The notes: generated from the sequence alone by a model not told the origin. Numbered from the stretch's first letter, positions 43,713 to 53,600 are shown. The stretch: 64,000 bases of DNA from Streptomyces anulatus (GCF_000721175.1 NZ_JOEZ01000035.1:1-64000), one strand, 5' to 3'. Translations and numbers: made by a program.

Positions 43713-44912
43713 ATGGATTCGCGTTCGCACACCCACGTCACCGCAGCCCTGCGGCTCTGTCTGCACGCACTGCTGACGGGGCTGCTGGCCCTGGTGGTGG
43801 TCCGCACGGTGGGCGAGGACACGCCACGCACGGCGGCGGTCGTGGCGGTGGCGGTGCTGATGGCGGCCCTGTACGCGGCGGGGGCGCTGGTCTCCTCCGT
43901 ACAGCCGGGAAACCGGGCGGGGGCGGTGTGGCTGGGCGGGCTGTGGGTCCTGTGGGCCGCGCTGCTGGTGCTGTCGCCGGAGGCCCTGTGGGTGGCCTTC
44001 CCGCTCTACTTCCTCCAGCTCCACTTCCTGCCGATGCGCTGGGCGCTGCCCGCCGTCGTGGTGACCGCGGCGGCCGCGATCACCAGCTTCGTCGTGCACC
44101 GGCAGGAGATCGCGCCCGGCGCGTTCATCGGGCCGCTGATCGGCGCGGCGGTCGCCGTGGCCACCGTCCTCGGGTACGACACGCTCTTCCGCGAGAGCGA
44201 ACGGCGGCGCGAGCTGATCGTGGAGCTGGTCGCCACCCGCGCGGACCTGGCCGAGGCCGAACGTACGGCCGGGACCCTCGCCGAGCGTGAACGCCTCGCC
44301 CGGGAGATCCACGACACGCTGGCCCAGGGCCTGTCCAGCATCCAGCTGCTGCTGCGCGCCGCCGAACGCTCGCTGCCCGAGGACGCCCCCGCCGCCGGGC
44401 ATGTCCGGGCCGCTCGCGAGGCCGCGCAGGCCAATCTGGCCGAGGCCCGTTCCTTCGTCCGCGCGCTGACGCCGCCGGACCTGGAGCACGGTTCGCTGGC
44501 TGCCGCCCTGGAGCGGCTCTGCGCCCGCACGAGCGCACCGGACCTGACCGTGCGGTTCGCGGTCAGCGGTACTCCGGTGGAGCTGCCGACGCCGTACGAG
44601 GTGGCGCTGCTGCGGACCGCGCAGTCGGCGCTGGCCAACACGGTGCGCCATGCTCGGGCCGGGCGGGCGGAGATCACCCTGAGCTTCATGGACACCTCCG
44701 TGGCACTGGACGTGGTGGACGACGGGCAGGGCTTCGACCCGTCGGAGGCGCCGGTCCACGAGCGCGGCGACGGTGGCTTCGGGCTGCCGGCGATGCGGGC
44801 GCGGGCCGGATCGCTCGGCGGTGCGCTGAGCGTGGAGTCGGCGCCCGGCCAGGGCACGGCGGTGGCCCTCACCCTGCCGCTGCCCGTCGCGGAAGCGGAG
44901 CGTGCGGCGTGA
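43713..44912 (+). CDS. NarL-type sensor histidine kinase
   Basis: This 399-aa kinase has four to five N-terminal transmembrane helices (about residues 11-155) and little extracellular sequence. A HisKA_3 phosphoacceptor region follows with His at about 200 (RLAREIHDTLAQGLSSIQ). The C-terminal HATPase domain has DDGQGF and GFGLPAMRARAGSLGG. This intramembrane-type sensor probably monitors the membrane or the adjacent transporter. It overlaps the response-regulator gene by 4 bp. Confidence 0.9.
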   Translation: MDSRSHTHVTAALRLCLHALLTGLLALVVVRTVGEDTPRTAAVVAVAVLMAALYAAGALVSSVQPGNRAGAVWLGGLWVLWAALLVLSPEALWVAFPLYFLQLHFLPMRWALPAVVVTAAAAITSFVVHRQEIAPGAFIGPLIGAAVAVATVLGYDTLFRESERRRELIVELVATRADLAEAERTAGTLAERERLAREIHDTLAQGLSSIQLLLRAAERSLPEDAPAAGHVRAAREAAQANLAEARSFVRALTPPDLEHGSLAAALERLCARTSAPDLTVRFAVSGTPVELPTPYEVALLRTAQSALANTVRHARAGRAEITLSFMDTSVALDVVDDGQGFDPSEAPVHERGDGGFGLPAMRARAGSLGGALSVESAPGQGTAVALTLPLPVAEAERAA

Positions 44913-45550
44913 GCGGGGGCGGGGACGCGATCCGGTTGCTGCTCGCGGACGACCACCCGGTCGTCCGGGCGGGGCTGCGCGCGGTCCTGGACACCGAGCC
45001 GGACTTTCGGGTCGCCGGTGAGGCCGCCACCGCCGAGGAGGCCGTCGCCCTGGCGGCGGGGGGCGGCTTCGACGTGGTCCTGATGGACCTCCAGTTCGGC
45101 GCGGGCCTGCACGGTTCGGAGGCCACGGCGACGATCACCGCCGCACCGGACGGCCCCCGGGTACTGATCCTCACCACGTACGACTCCGACGCGGACATCC
45201 TGGCGGCGGTCGAGGCGGGCGCGAGCGGCTATCTGCTGAAGGACGCGCCACCGCAGGAGCTGGCGGCGGCGGTACGCACGGCGGCGGTGGGCCGCTCGGC
45301 GCTGGCGCCCTCGGTGGCACACCGGCTGATGGACCGGATGCGCACCCCGGCCGCGGCCCTGACCCGGCGGGAGCTGGAGGTGCTCCAGCTGGTCGGGGAA
45401 GGCCTGTCGAACCTGCAGATCAGCAAGCGGCTGTTCCTGAGCCAGGCAACGGTGAAGTCCCATCTGGTGCACATCTACGCCAAGCTGGGCGTCGACTCCC
45501 GTACGTCGGCGGTCGCGGCGGCAACCGCCCGCAGGCTCATCCGCCGCTGA
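44909..45550 (+). CDS. NarL/LuxR-type response regulator
   Basis: This 213-aa regulator has a receiver domain (acidic pocket LLADDHPVVRAGL, phosphoacceptor Asp in VVLMDLQFG, Lys in YLLKDAPP) and a C-terminal LuxR HTH (LTRRELEVLQLVGEGLSNLQ to ATVKSHLVHIYAKLGV). It starts with GTG overlapping the kinase stop and probably controls the divergent ABC genes. Confidence 0.92.
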   Translation: MSGGGDAIRLLLADDHPVVRAGLRAVLDTEPDFRVAGEAATAEEAVALAAGGGFDVVLMDLQFGAGLHGSEATATITAAPDGPRVLILTTYDSDADILAAVEAGASGYLLKDAPPQELAAAVRTAAVGRSALAPSVAHRLMDRMRTPAAALTRRELEVLQLVGEGLSNLQISKRLFLSQATVKSHLVHIYAKLGVDSRTSAVAAATARRLIRR

Positions 45551-45595
45551 GGGGCCGGGCGCGGCCGATCGGCTGTGCGGGGCTTCGCCTCGTGG

Positions 45596-45910
45596 TCAGC
45601 CGCGCGGGGGCTCCCCGAAGAGGTCGACCGCGTTGCGTACGTCGCGCAGGGCGGCGGCCACCGCGCTCACGGAGCCGATCGCCCCCGCGATCAGCAGCAG
45701 GGAACGGCGCATCCGGGGGATCTCCGGCGCGCCGCTGACGGCCATCGCGTCCAGGGCCGCCAGCTCGTCCTCGGCGATCTGCCGGTCCGGGAACTCGTTC
45801 CGGAGCCCGGCCAGTTCCCGGCGGAGCCGGGAGACGGCAATCCGCAGCTCGGCCACCCTCGGGTCCTCGTCGCTGCCGGTCAGCCGCTTCTGCCCCACGC
45901 TTCGCAACAC
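45596..45910 (-). CDS. DUF5955-like small membrane-associated protein
   Basis: This 104-aa protein has a coiled-coil-like region (VAELRIAVSRLRRELAGLRN) and one C-terminal hydrophobic segment (RRSLLLIAGAIGSVSAVAAA). It matches my memory of DUF5955, conserved in streptomycetes and of unknown function. GTG 45910 has GGGGGAG 4-5 nt upstream. Confidence 0.7.
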   Translation of the reverse strand: MLRSVGQKRLTGSDEDPRVAELRIAVSRLRRELAGLRNEFPDRQIAEDELAALDAMAVSGAPEIPRMRRSLLLIAGAIGSVSAVAAALRDVRNAVDLFGEPPRG

Positions 45911-46098
45911 AGCACTCCCCCTCGCACGTCTTGTGCCGGTGTGACCCCCGAACCCGGGCTGTGGCCAAGTCCCCGGGTTCGCCAGCAAGTTAACGCCATG
46001 ACAGGCAGTGCGCGCCAGTCCACGGAAAGAAATCGGCGTTACCCCTGAGGGTGACATGCGTGTCGCGTGTGCGAAGGGCTCAGTGGTATCCAGGCCCC

Positions 46099-46740
46099 AT
46101 GGTCAAGGACACGACGACGAACACGGCCACGGACGTGGCTGCCGCCCGGAAGAACCCCAAGGTCGCGGGCGTACTGCTGGCCGCGGGCGGGGGCCGGCGC
46201 CTCGGCGGCCGCCCGAAGGCACTGCTGGAGCACCGGGGCCGCCCGCTGATCGAGCACGCGGTGCGCTCCCTGCGCAACGGGGGTTGCGGCCCACTCCACG
46301 TGGTGCTGGGCGCGGCGGCCGGCGAGGTGCGGGCCCGGGCGGATCTCACGGGCTGCGCGGTGGTGGCGAACCCGGGCTGGGAGGAGGGCATGGGCTCCTC
46401 GCTCCGTCTGGGTCTGGCCGCCCTGAGCGCGACGGACGCGGATGCGGCGCTCGTCCTCCTGGTCGATCAGCCGGGGATCGGCGCGGAGGCGGTGGCGCGG
46501 GTACGTTCGGCGTACCGCTCGCGGGTGACTCTGGCGGCCGCCTCGTACGGCGGGGAGCGGGGCCATCCGGTGCTGCTCGGGGCGGACCGGTGGACGGACG
46601 TCGTGGCGGGGGCGGTGGGCGACCAGGGTGCGCGGGCGTATCTGCGGGAGCACCGCGATGCGATCACGCTCGTGGAGTGTTCGGATGTGGCCGAGGCGTA
46701 CGACATCGACACCTCGCAGGACCTGAAGCACCTGGAGTGA
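46099..46740 (+). CDS. MobA-like NTP transferase
   Basis: This 213-aa nucleotidyltransferase-fold protein has the signature LLAAGGGRRLGGRPKALLEH (about residues 26-45), VLLVDQPGI (metal-binding Asp) and GERGHPVLLG. It is close to MocA molybdenum-cofactor cytidylyltransferases, which suit molybdenum hydroxylases such as xanthine dehydrogenase; no such gene is in this window. It precedes aceB, separated by 263 bp. Confidence 0.82.
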   Translation: MVKDTTTNTATDVAAARKNPKVAGVLLAAGGGRRLGGRPKALLEHRGRPLIEHAVRSLRNGGCGPLHVVLGAAAGEVRARADLTGCAVVANPGWEEGMGSSLRLGLAALSATDADAALVLLVDQPGIGAEAVARVRSAYRSRVTLAAASYGGERGHPVLLGADRWTDVVAGAVGDQGARAYLREHRDAITLVECSDVAEAYDIDTSQDLKHLE

Positions 46741-46834
46741 CCGGACGGAGCCGGGTCGCCGTCCACCGTCCGTGGCCGTGCTGGCACGCTGCGCCGCCGA
46801 CGGCCCGTTTCTGTCGACCCGGAGAATCTCGATA

Positions 46835-46849
46835 TCAACAAACCATTGA
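46835..46849. promoter_or_regulatory. Palindrome A2 (TCAAC-N5-ATTGA) upstream of aceB
   Basis: TCAACAAACCATTGA matches the sites at allB and uraD with one half-site mismatch, 154 bp upstream of the aceB start. Confidence 0.5.
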
Positions 46850-46851
46850 AC

Positions 46852-46866
46852 TTCCACCATGAGGAA
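46852..46866. promoter_or_regulatory. Palindrome B2 (TTCC-N7-GGAA) upstream of aceB
   Basis: TTCCACCATGAGGAA lies 2 bp after palindrome A2. The same pattern occurs upstream of hyi and, with a mismatch, between allB and allR. Confidence 0.55.
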
Positions 46867-47003
46867 ACTACTATCCACTGGTCAGAAGCCCTCTGAACCT
46901 CAGACGGCGCCCACGGCCCTGTCTCGGAGCCATGGCACGCCGTGCCGTATCAGGCGACCCGGCGGCCATGAGACGCCGCCGCCCGCTGAAGGAGTGACAG
47001 CTC

Positions 47004-48623
47004 ATGTCCGCACCAGCGCCGTCCACGCCGGTCATCGTCGATGCCGAGCCTCTGCCCCGGCAGGATGAGGTCCTGACCGACGCGGCCCTCGCGTTCGTGG
47101 CCGAACTGCACCGGCGGTTCACCCCGCGCCGCGATGAGCTGCTCGCCCGGCGCGGTGAGCGCCGCGCCGAGATCGCCCGCACCTCCACGCTGGACTTCCT
47201 GCCCGAGACGGCGGCGATCCGCGCGGACGACTCCTGGAAGGTCGCACCCGCTCCGGCCGCGCTGAACGACCGCCGGGTGGAGATCACCGGCCCGACCGAC
47301 CGCAAGATGACCGTCAACGCCCTGAACTCGGGTGCGAAGGTCTGGCTCGCCGACTTCGAGGACGCGTCCGCCCCCACGTGGGAGAACGTCGTCCTCGGCC
47401 AGCTCAATCTGACCGACGCCTACGAGCGCCGCATCGACTTCACCGACCCGAAGTCGGGCAAGTCGTACGCGCTGAAGTCCGCCGACGAACTCGCCACCGT
47501 GGTCATGCGCCCCCGCGGCTGGCACCTGGATGAGCGCCACCTGCAACTGGACGGCATCTCCGTGCCCGGCGCGCTGGTCGACTTCGGCCTCTACTTCTTC
47601 CACAACGCGCAGCGCCTGATCGACCTCGGCAAGGGCCCGTACTTCTACCTGCCGAAGACGGAGTCGCACCTGGAGGCCCGCCTCTGGAACGACGTCTTCG
47701 TCTTCGCCCAGGACTACGTCGGCATCCCGCAGGGCACGGTCCGCGCGACGGTGCTGATCGAGACGATCACCGCCGCGTACGAGATGGAGGAGATCCTCTA
47801 CGAGCTGCGCGACCACGCCGCCGGGCTGAACGCCGGCCGCTGGGACTACCTCTTCTCCATCGTCAAGAACTTCCGTGACGGCGGGACCAGGTTCGTCCTC
47901 CCGGACCGCAACGCGGTGACGATGACCGCCCCGTTCATGCGGGCGTACACCGAACTCCTGGTCCGCACCTGCCACAAGCGCGGCGCGCACGCGATCGGCG
48001 GCATGGCCGCCTTCATCCCCTCGCGCCGCGACGCCGAGGTCAACAAGGTGGCCTTCGAGAAGGTCAAGGCGGACAAGGACCGCGAGGCGCACGACGGCTT
48101 CGACGGCTCCTGGGTCGCCCACCCCGACCTCGTCCCGATCGCCCTGGCCTCCTTCGACGCGGTCCTCGGCGAGAAGCCCCACCAGAAGGACCGGCTGCGC
48201 GAGGACGTCTCGGTGGCGCCCGGCGACCTGATCGCCATCGACACCCTCGACGCCAAGCCCACCTACGACGGCCTGCGCAACGCCGTCGCGGTCGGCATCC
48301 GCTACATCGAGGCCTGGCTGCGCGGCCTGGGCGCGGTCGCCATCTTCAACCTGATGGAGGACGCGGCCACCGCCGAGATCTCCCGCTCGCAGATCTGGCA
48401 GTGGATCAACGCGGACGTGGTCTTCGAGAACGGCGAACACGCCACGGCCGACCTGGCCCGCAAGGTCGCCGCCGAGGAACTGGCCGCGATCCGCGAGGAG
48501 ATCGGCGAGGACACCTTCACCGCAGGCAAGTGGCAGCAGGCCCACGACCTTCTGCTCCGGGTCTCCCTGGACCAGGACTACGCGGACTTCCTGACCTTGC
48601 CGGCGTACGACCAACTGCGCTGA
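47004..48623 (+). CDS. aceB: Malate synthase A
   Basis: This 539-aa enzyme condenses glyoxylate with acetyl-CoA to malate. The family signature is present in [17 protein letters not shown], with the catalytic region [14 protein letters not shown] and metal-site residues further on (FQLE equivalent in [12 protein letters not shown]). ATG 47004 has AAGGAG upstream. Two palindromes upstream tie it to the allantoin regulon, fitting use of glyoxylate from ureides. No isocitrate lyase gene is in the window. Confidence 0.95.
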   Translation: MSAPAPSTPVIVDAEPLPRQDEVLTDAALAFVAELHRRFTPRRDELLARRGERRAEIARTSTLDFLPETAAIRADDSWKVAPAPAALNDRRVEITGPTDRKMTVNALNSGAKVWLADFEDASAPTWENVVLGQLNLTDAYERRIDFTDPKSGKSYALKSADELATVVMRPRGWHLDERHLQLDGISVPGALVDFGLYFFHNAQRLIDLGKGPYFYLPKTESHLEARLWNDVFVFAQDYVGIPQGTVRATVLIETITAAYEMEEILYELRDHAAGLNAGRWDYLFSIVKNFRDGGTRFVLPDRNAVTMTAPFMRAYTELLVRTCHKRGAHAIGGMAAFIPSRRDAEVNKVAFEKVKADKDREAHDGFDGSWVAHPDLVPIALASFDAVLGEKPHQKDRLREDVSVAPGDLIAIDTLDAKPTYDGLRNAVAVGIRYIEAWLRGLGAVAIFNLMEDAATAEISRSQIWQWINADVVFENGEHATADLARKVAAEELAAIREEIGEDTFTAGKWQQAHDLLLRVSLDQDYADFLTLPAYDQLR

Positions 48624-48650
48624 CCCGTCCGCCCCTTCGGAAACGAAGCC

Positions 48651-48682
48651 CCGCCCCCGGCAGCGCTCGGCGCCGGGGGCGG
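48651..48682 (+). terminator. Terminator of aceB
   Basis: Perfect 11-bp arms (CCGCCCCCGGC/GCCGGGGGCGG) around a 10-nt loop, 28 bp after the stop. Confidence 0.75.
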
Positions 48683-48709
48683 AGGTGTTTCACCGGGGCC
48701 GGCGCTCAT

Positions 48710-49351
48710 TCAGTCGAAGCCGAAGCGCCGGCCCATCGCTTCCATGTTCCAGGCCACTTCGTCGTCGGCACCCGCCTCCCGCCACTCCAGAAACCCGTCG
48801 TCGTCGACGTACGCCTCCTGCTCCCCCCACAGGTCGATGATCCCGTCGTGCAGTCCGCGAGCCGTGAACTCCAGGAGCGCGGTGAATGATGTCAGCGCCC
48901 TGTGCTCGGGGAACGAGCCTCCACCGTCCTTCTCGTGCACGCCCACCCTTCCGAGGGAATCATCGCGGGCCTGACCGAGGAAAAGGCTGTTCCCACTCTC
49001 GTCATGGGCGAACGGGGTCCAGAGCGGGTTCCAGTAGAAGAACCCGCCCGGAGGAAGGGCTGACGTCTCGACCCCCATGCGTCGCTCGTCCTCTATCCGC
49101 CGGTATTCCATGCACTCGACCGCGATCATGTTCACATCGTTGAGTCGATGGAAATTCGGCAGAACGAACTCCCCCGATCCGTTGTGGCGTGACAACGAAT
49201 CCACCATTTCCCGTGGAAGTGCACGGCCGATCACCTGCTCCGTGGATCTGATCTCGTCCGGTACGGCTGGACCGGGAAGTGAATCGTATGCGGCCGGCGC
49301 ATGGCTCCGAAGCCAGTTCTCGACCCGCTCCCACGCCTCGTGAACAGTCAT
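48710..49351 (-). CDS. SUKH-family (SMI1/KNR4) protein, candidate immunity to the adjacent nuclease
   Basis: This 213-aa SUKH protein has EQVIGRALPREMVDSLSRHN near the N-terminus, FVLPNFHRLNDVNMIA, a core FFYWNPLWTPFAHDESGNSL and FLEWREA at the end. SUKH proteins commonly neutralise nuclease toxins in contact-dependent or polymorphic systems. It begins 39 bp downstream of the secreted nuclease gene on the same strand, the usual toxin-immunity order. Binding to that nuclease is inferred only. Confidence 0.82.
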   Translation of the reverse strand: MTVHEAWERVENWLRSHAPAAYDSLPGPAVPDEIRSTEQVIGRALPREMVDSLSRHNGSGEFVLPNFHRLNDVNMIAVECMEYRRIEDERRMGVETSALPPGGFFYWNPLWTPFAHDESGNSLFLGQARDDSLGRVGVHEKDGGGSFPEHRALTSFTALLEFTARGLHDGIIDLWGEQEAYVDDDGFLEWREAGADDEVAWNMEAMGRRFGFD

Positions 49352-49390
49352 GGGGGCATCCTTTCGGGGTTCCTCCCGCCCGGCAAGGGG

Positions 49391-51847
49391 TCAGGACGGC
49401 ACAAGGCGGAAGGAAACGAACCTCGGTTTGTAGATCCCCGGGTCGCGGTAGTGGGCCCCCTCGGGAGAGATCCTGTTGTCCATGCTGTTGACGTTGTAGG
49501 ACAGGGTCCAGACGTCTCCTTGCCTCAGCGAGGGGTGAACATGAGCGTTGTACGAGATGATGTTGCCGTCCCAGTAGCTCCCGTACGGCCCCGGTTCCGG
49601 CATTCTGTACACGAGGTCCTGGTCGGCCAACGACGTATAGGGCCCGTAGGGGCTGCAGCTGTGCCAGAGGCGGATCTTACCGCTGAAGGCTTCGGTACTG
49701 TCCTGGCTGACCAGGACGAATCCGCCGTTCCACGGAGTCACGCTGTACTCGTTGGCAATACCGTTCAACGATGTGGCGCCTTCACGCTCACCCCGCATCC
49801 AACTCCCCTCCGCCATGTCGAAGAACTGCCAGTCGTCCACCTTGCTGAGATCGGCCCCCTTCACCCGGGCGACGCGCATCTTCTTGTTGATGGGAGCGTC
49901 CGAAACACCATAGATGTAGGTGTATTCGTCCCCGCTCCGGCCGGCTTCGAGCACGGCGGAACCCCACGCGACACGACTGTCCGAAGGAAGCGGGTCCACC
50001 CGTTCGGGCTCACTGAGATCTCCCAGAGAGAACGTTGCGACGACATTTCTGCTGAAACGCCAGTCCCAGGCCCCCTCACCGAACTTCTGATACTCCTGGT
50101 AGATGACCTGCAGATACTGCTCTCCATCGATATGGGCAAGCATCGCATCACCGGCCCAGTACCAGTGGCCAGGAGCGGATGGCGGCATGATGGCTTCGGG
50201 ATTCTCCTTCGTGCCACCCGTGATCGTGGTCAGCCTGTCTCCGTCTTGGATCACAAAGGTGCTGTTCACCAGTTTCGCGCCCAGCGGGCGGGTACCGTCT
50301 CCGTTGAGCGGACCGAGAAAGGTATCGGAGAAAACCCATAGCCGCCTGCCGTCCGGCAGTGTCACCGAATACGTGGAGTCTCCCCCGGTCCACCCGTCGG
50401 GCGTACTCTTCGCATAGTCGAGAAACGTCTTCGTGGGCGCTGCTTCCGCTTTGACGTCACGGACGACAGGGGCTCGACTGTTGGCGCACTGAGGGTATTG
50501 GATCGGCACCACCGGGCCCGAAGGCATGGCGTCGTTCTTGCCGTACGGCTTGCCGTCCGCGGTGAGAACAACTACATAGAAGCGATCCAGATCGAGGATG
50601 CGCTGTTCGTTGTAGAATTTATCGAGGTGCTCACCCGCCTTCCTGTTGTGCTCCGTTGATATGACATCCACGGAGAAGTGGGAGACACCCGCACCACCCA
50701 TCGCCGAACCTTGATAGGTCGACTGGAATGGATACTCGTCACATTGCCTCGTGTTGCCTCGGCTGTAACCTCGACCCCAGTACTTCCGACACTGACCGGC
50801 CGATTTTGAATTGTTCGCCTTCTTGTCATCCGCATTGACCATTCTTTCCAGCGGCTGACCACTACTGCGGGAGCCAGGAATACTCTTGGGCGTCACCGAT
50901 GTCGGCAATGTCAAATCTGGCTCGTTCTGAGCCTTCCAGACGTGCCGAGCTTCTTCCGAGACATCGGGAGTGGCGCGCAACGAGAATTGGGATATGACAT
51001 CCGGATACACGCAGCCGTGGTAATGGACCTTGGGCGAGGAGTCACACCGGAACCCGTTCTCGGGGCCAAATATCCAGGAGTCCTGATTGAGCGGGTTCCC
51101 GACCACCTCCGACTTGATCATGAAATCGCCGTAAGCGATCCTGTCAGTGTCGGTCAGGGTTCCGGCCGGAAGGTGGAAGTCGAAGTCGGTGTGCCCTGCC
51201 ACGATCCACTGCTGCAGCGAATCCGTGTCTCCGTCGTTCGCACCGACACGGCATGAGGTCTTGGCACTCGGCGTCGAGCATGTGCCACTGAATTTCAGTC
51301 GCCTGTCCATCCGCGGCGGCGGATTCGAGATGACTGGTTGATCGAGCATGAGCCACACTCGCGTCATGCGGTCAGCACTGCTGTCGGCGCCCTGATTCCC
51401 CATCCCTTGGAGCGACATGCGGAACGTCACGGACCCCACGGTCTGGCAGGACGAGCCATTGGTGCAGCGCACGTCCTCGACCGTGAACAACCCGACACTG
51501 CACCAGGTGAAGTGATCGATGGTCTTTTCGCCACCGACACCCGGGCCGAGAGCGTCCCAGCACTCGGACATGTCCACGAAGTCGGCGGTCTCGGTACGCT
51601 GCGGCGTTGCGGCCGCACGGCCGGAGGACCGGTCGGCCTGGGCCGTCGTCCCTTGCCTGATCTCACGTTTGCGGTCCTGGGGTGATTTCCTGGCCGTCGG
51701 AGGCTTGAACGGATTCCCTTCGAAGTCCGTCACCGATAACTTGGCGAACGTTTGAGTCGCATCACTTCCTGTCGCTTGCGGGGCCATGGTCAATACCATG
51801 ACGAGAGCAGTGAAGAACACTGCACAATATCTGGATCTTCGCGGCAC
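49391..51847 (-). CDS. Secreted NucA/NucB nuclease fused to a beta-propeller-like domain
   Basis: This is an 818-aa exported protein. GTG 51847 has AAAGAG 6 nt upstream; ATGs at 51871 and 51898 lack sites. The signal peptide is at residues 1-28. Residues about 40-310 form an unassigned Cys-containing domain. Residues about 345-430 match NucA/NucB DNases: QCDEYPFQST at about 368 is the catalytic motif, followed by GEHLDKFYNEQRILDLDRFY. Residues about 483-818 resemble DUF4185/DUF5005 five-bladed propellers (TYSVTLPDGRRLWVFSDTFLG). An internal nuclease with a C-terminal glycan- or protein-binding propeller is unusual. Third-position GC is lower than in its neighbours, suggesting recent transfer. 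Confidence 0.78.
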   Translation of the reverse strand: MPRRSRYCAVFFTALVMVLTMAPQATGSDATQTFAKLSVTDFEGNPFKPPTARKSPQDRKREIRQGTTAQADRSSGRAAATPQRTETADFVDMSECWDALGPGVGGEKTIDHFTWCSVGLFTVEDVRCTNGSSCQTVGSVTFRMSLQGMGNQGADSSADRMTRVWLMLDQPVISNPPPRMDRRLKFSGTCSTPSAKTSCRVGANDGDTDSLQQWIVAGHTDFDFHLPAGTLTDTDRIAYGDFMIKSEVVGNPLNQDSWIFGPENGFRCDSSPKVHYHGCVYPDVISQFSLRATPDVSEEARHVWKAQNEPDLTLPTSVTPKSIPGSRSSGQPLERMVNADDKKANNSKSAGQCRKYWGRGYSRGNTRQCDEYPFQSTYQGSAMGGAGVSHFSVDVISTEHNRKAGEHLDKFYNEQRILDLDRFYVVVLTADGKPYGKNDAMPSGPVVPIQYPQCANSRAPVVRDVKAEAAPTKTFLDYAKSTPDGWTGGDSTYSVTLPDGRRLWVFSDTFLGPLNGDGTRPLGAKLVNSTFVIQDGDRLTTITGGTKENPEAIMPPSAPGHWYWAGDAMLAHIDGEQYLQVIYQEYQKFGEGAWDWRFSRNVVATFSLGDLSEPERVDPLPSDSRVAWGSAVLEAGRSGDEYTYIYGVSDAPINKKMRVARVKGADLSKVDDWQFFDMAEGSWMRGEREGATSLNGIANEYSVTPWNGGFVLVSQDSTEAFSGKIRLWHSCSPYGPYTSLADQDLVYRMPEPGPYGSYWDGNIISYNAHVHPSLRQGDVWTLSYNVNSMDNRISPEGAHYRDPGIYKPRFVSFRLVPS

Positions 51848-52184
51848 GAATATCTCTTTCGGCGTTGGCATGCGGAACGAAATCCAGGTGCTCGACACCG
51901 GGCCGGCTCAGGTCGGAGATGCGTGCGGGGCGGGCGAAGGTTCGACCGTCGCCCCGGACCAACTGTTGACGCCTCGGGGTCACAGTGGACGCCAGGCCGC
52001 GGACACGCGGGTTCCTGGCGCATACCTCTCCTCAACCACAGGGCTCGGCCCAGGCGGTGGGGGGTGCGCCTATTGGATGTTCACGAGAGATTACATGGGC
52101 ATGGCATTTATGGAAGAGCTTTTCGAAGCGCGACCACGCCGAGGCCCTGAGTGGCGCCCCAAGGCAGGTCTCAGGATGTGAGGG
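51848..52184. other. Upstream region of the nuclease gene
   Basis: 337 bp with no gene I can support. Base composition is lower in GC than the flanks. It should contain the nuclease promoter. Confidence 0.45.
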
Positions 52185-52375
52185 TCAACGGCAGCGACGC
52201 GCCCGCCCCCAGGTCCACACCGCCCCCAGCGCCACGAACCCGCAGTTCAGGGCGAACAGGATCGCCGGCAACGGCCAGACGAACCGCAGGTACGTGTCGT
52301 AGCCGACCTTCGCCAGGGCCACCCCGCCGATGGTGACCGCCGTCGTCGGGACCCAGAGGTTCATCCAGCCGCGAT
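52185..52375 (-). pseudogene. C-terminal fragment of a membrane transporter
   Basis: The minus-strand reading GWMNLWVPTTAVTIGGVALA, then KVGYDTYLRFVWPL, is highly hydrophobic and resembles the end of an ion or organic-anion permease. It stops at TGA 52185 and has no upstream partner. A start is not identifiable, so it is a remnant. Confidence 0.45.
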
Positions 52376-52449
52376 CAATGGACCATGAGGGGCGGGTCGC
52401 CGCACACCAGGGAGGCGGCGACCCGAGGACAAGTCGCACGCTCGCCGCG

Positions 52450-53427
52450 TCAGTCCGTCAGGACCACCGTCGGCTGGGCCGAGAAGTCGCCCCACTTGCC
52501 GTCCGGAAGCTTGGCCCTGAGCTTGACCGAATAGCGGGTGCCCGCCGGGTCGGGGAGGTTCAGGCGGTAGGTGGCCCGGCCCTTCGGGGGCGTGCCGCCC
52601 CAGACGATGGTGGTGGTCAGCTTGCCGTTCAGGTAGAGCTCGTAGGCGGGGATCACCCCGCCCGTCCCGGGCTGGTCCCAGGACAGGTCGAGGGTGAACT
52701 CGGCGCCCTCCTTGCCGACCTCGGTGCGCAGCCCGGTGGGGGCGGTGCTCGCGGGCGCGCCGGCGGCCTGGGCGGTGGTGAGGTCGACGGCGTTGCTGTC
52801 GGGCGAGGACTTGTCGGAGGCGTCCCGGGCCCGGACGGTGAAGGTGTAGACGGTCCCGGGGCGCAGGCCCGTCACCTTCGCCGTGGTCGCGGTGCCCGGC
52901 ACGCTGTGGATCCGGGAGTCCTCCTGGTAGATGTCGTACGAGGTGACGCCGACGTCGTCCTTGGCCGCCTGCCAGGTCAGGGTGGCCGCGCGGCCGCCCT
53001 CGGCGGTTCCGGCCAGTTTCACGGGGGCGGTGGGAGGCGTGTCGTCCTTGGGCGGGGTGGCCTGGGTGGTGACGGGGACGCCCTTGCTGGGCGCGGAGAG
53101 ATTCCCTGCCGTGTCCTTGGTCCGGACGCTGAAGGTGTAGTCCGTCGAGGCCGTCAGCCCGTCGACGTCGATCATGGTCTTCGTCGCCGGGACGCTCTTG
53201 ACCTTGGCCTTTCCACGGTAGATCTCGTATCCGGCGACCTTCTTGTTGTCGGAGGCGCCTTCCCACATGACGTGCACCGAGGTGGAACTGCTGGCCTGGG
53301 CGGTCACGCCCTCGGGGGTGCTGGGGGGCTGCGTATCGGCTTCGGCGGCGCCACCGCAGGCGGAGAGGAGGGGGGTGAGAAGCAGGGCGGAACAGGCCAA
53401 CGCGGCAGATATGTGGGGGCGTTGCAC
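52450..53427 (-). CDS. Lipoprotein with three fibronectin type III domains
   Basis: This 325-aa protein starts at GTG 53427 (GGAAGG 7 nt upstream). Its lipobox LLSAC is at about residues 19-23. Three FN3 domains follow, starting about PPSTPEGVTAQ (35), PPTAPVKLAG (130) and STAPTGLRTE (225), each with a Trp/Tyr core. It is probably a cell-surface adhesion or carbohydrate-binding lipoprotein. No enzyme domain is present. Confidence 0.85.
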   Translation of the reverse strand: MQRPHISAALACSALLLTPLLSACGGAAEADTQPPSTPEGVTAQASSSTSVHVMWEGASDNKKVAGYEIYRGKAKVKSVPATKTMIDVDGLTASTDYTFSVRTKDTAGNLSAPSKGVPVTTQATPPKDDTPPTAPVKLAGTAEGGRAATLTWQAAKDDVGVTSYDIYQEDSRIHSVPGTATTAKVTGLRPGTVYTFTVRARDASDKSSPDSNAVDLTTAQAAGAPASTAPTGLRTEVGKEGAEFTLDLSWDQPGTGGVIPAYELYLNGKLTTTIVWGGTPPKGRATYRLNLPDPAGTRYSVKLRAKLPDGKWGDFSAQPTVVLTD

Positions 53428-53600
53428 GGGGGTGCCTTCCATCCGGACAGCAATGGTCCAGACCTGTATGACATGGCGTGGGGGCCTCCGACAAGAGTCC
53501 GGCCGGGAACCTTCCGCTATATGCCGGGTTGCGCCCCCGTCGGCGGTCCGGGCAGGCCCTTCGGCCGATGAGTTTTCGGCGGTGAAGGGGTCTTCCCTGC

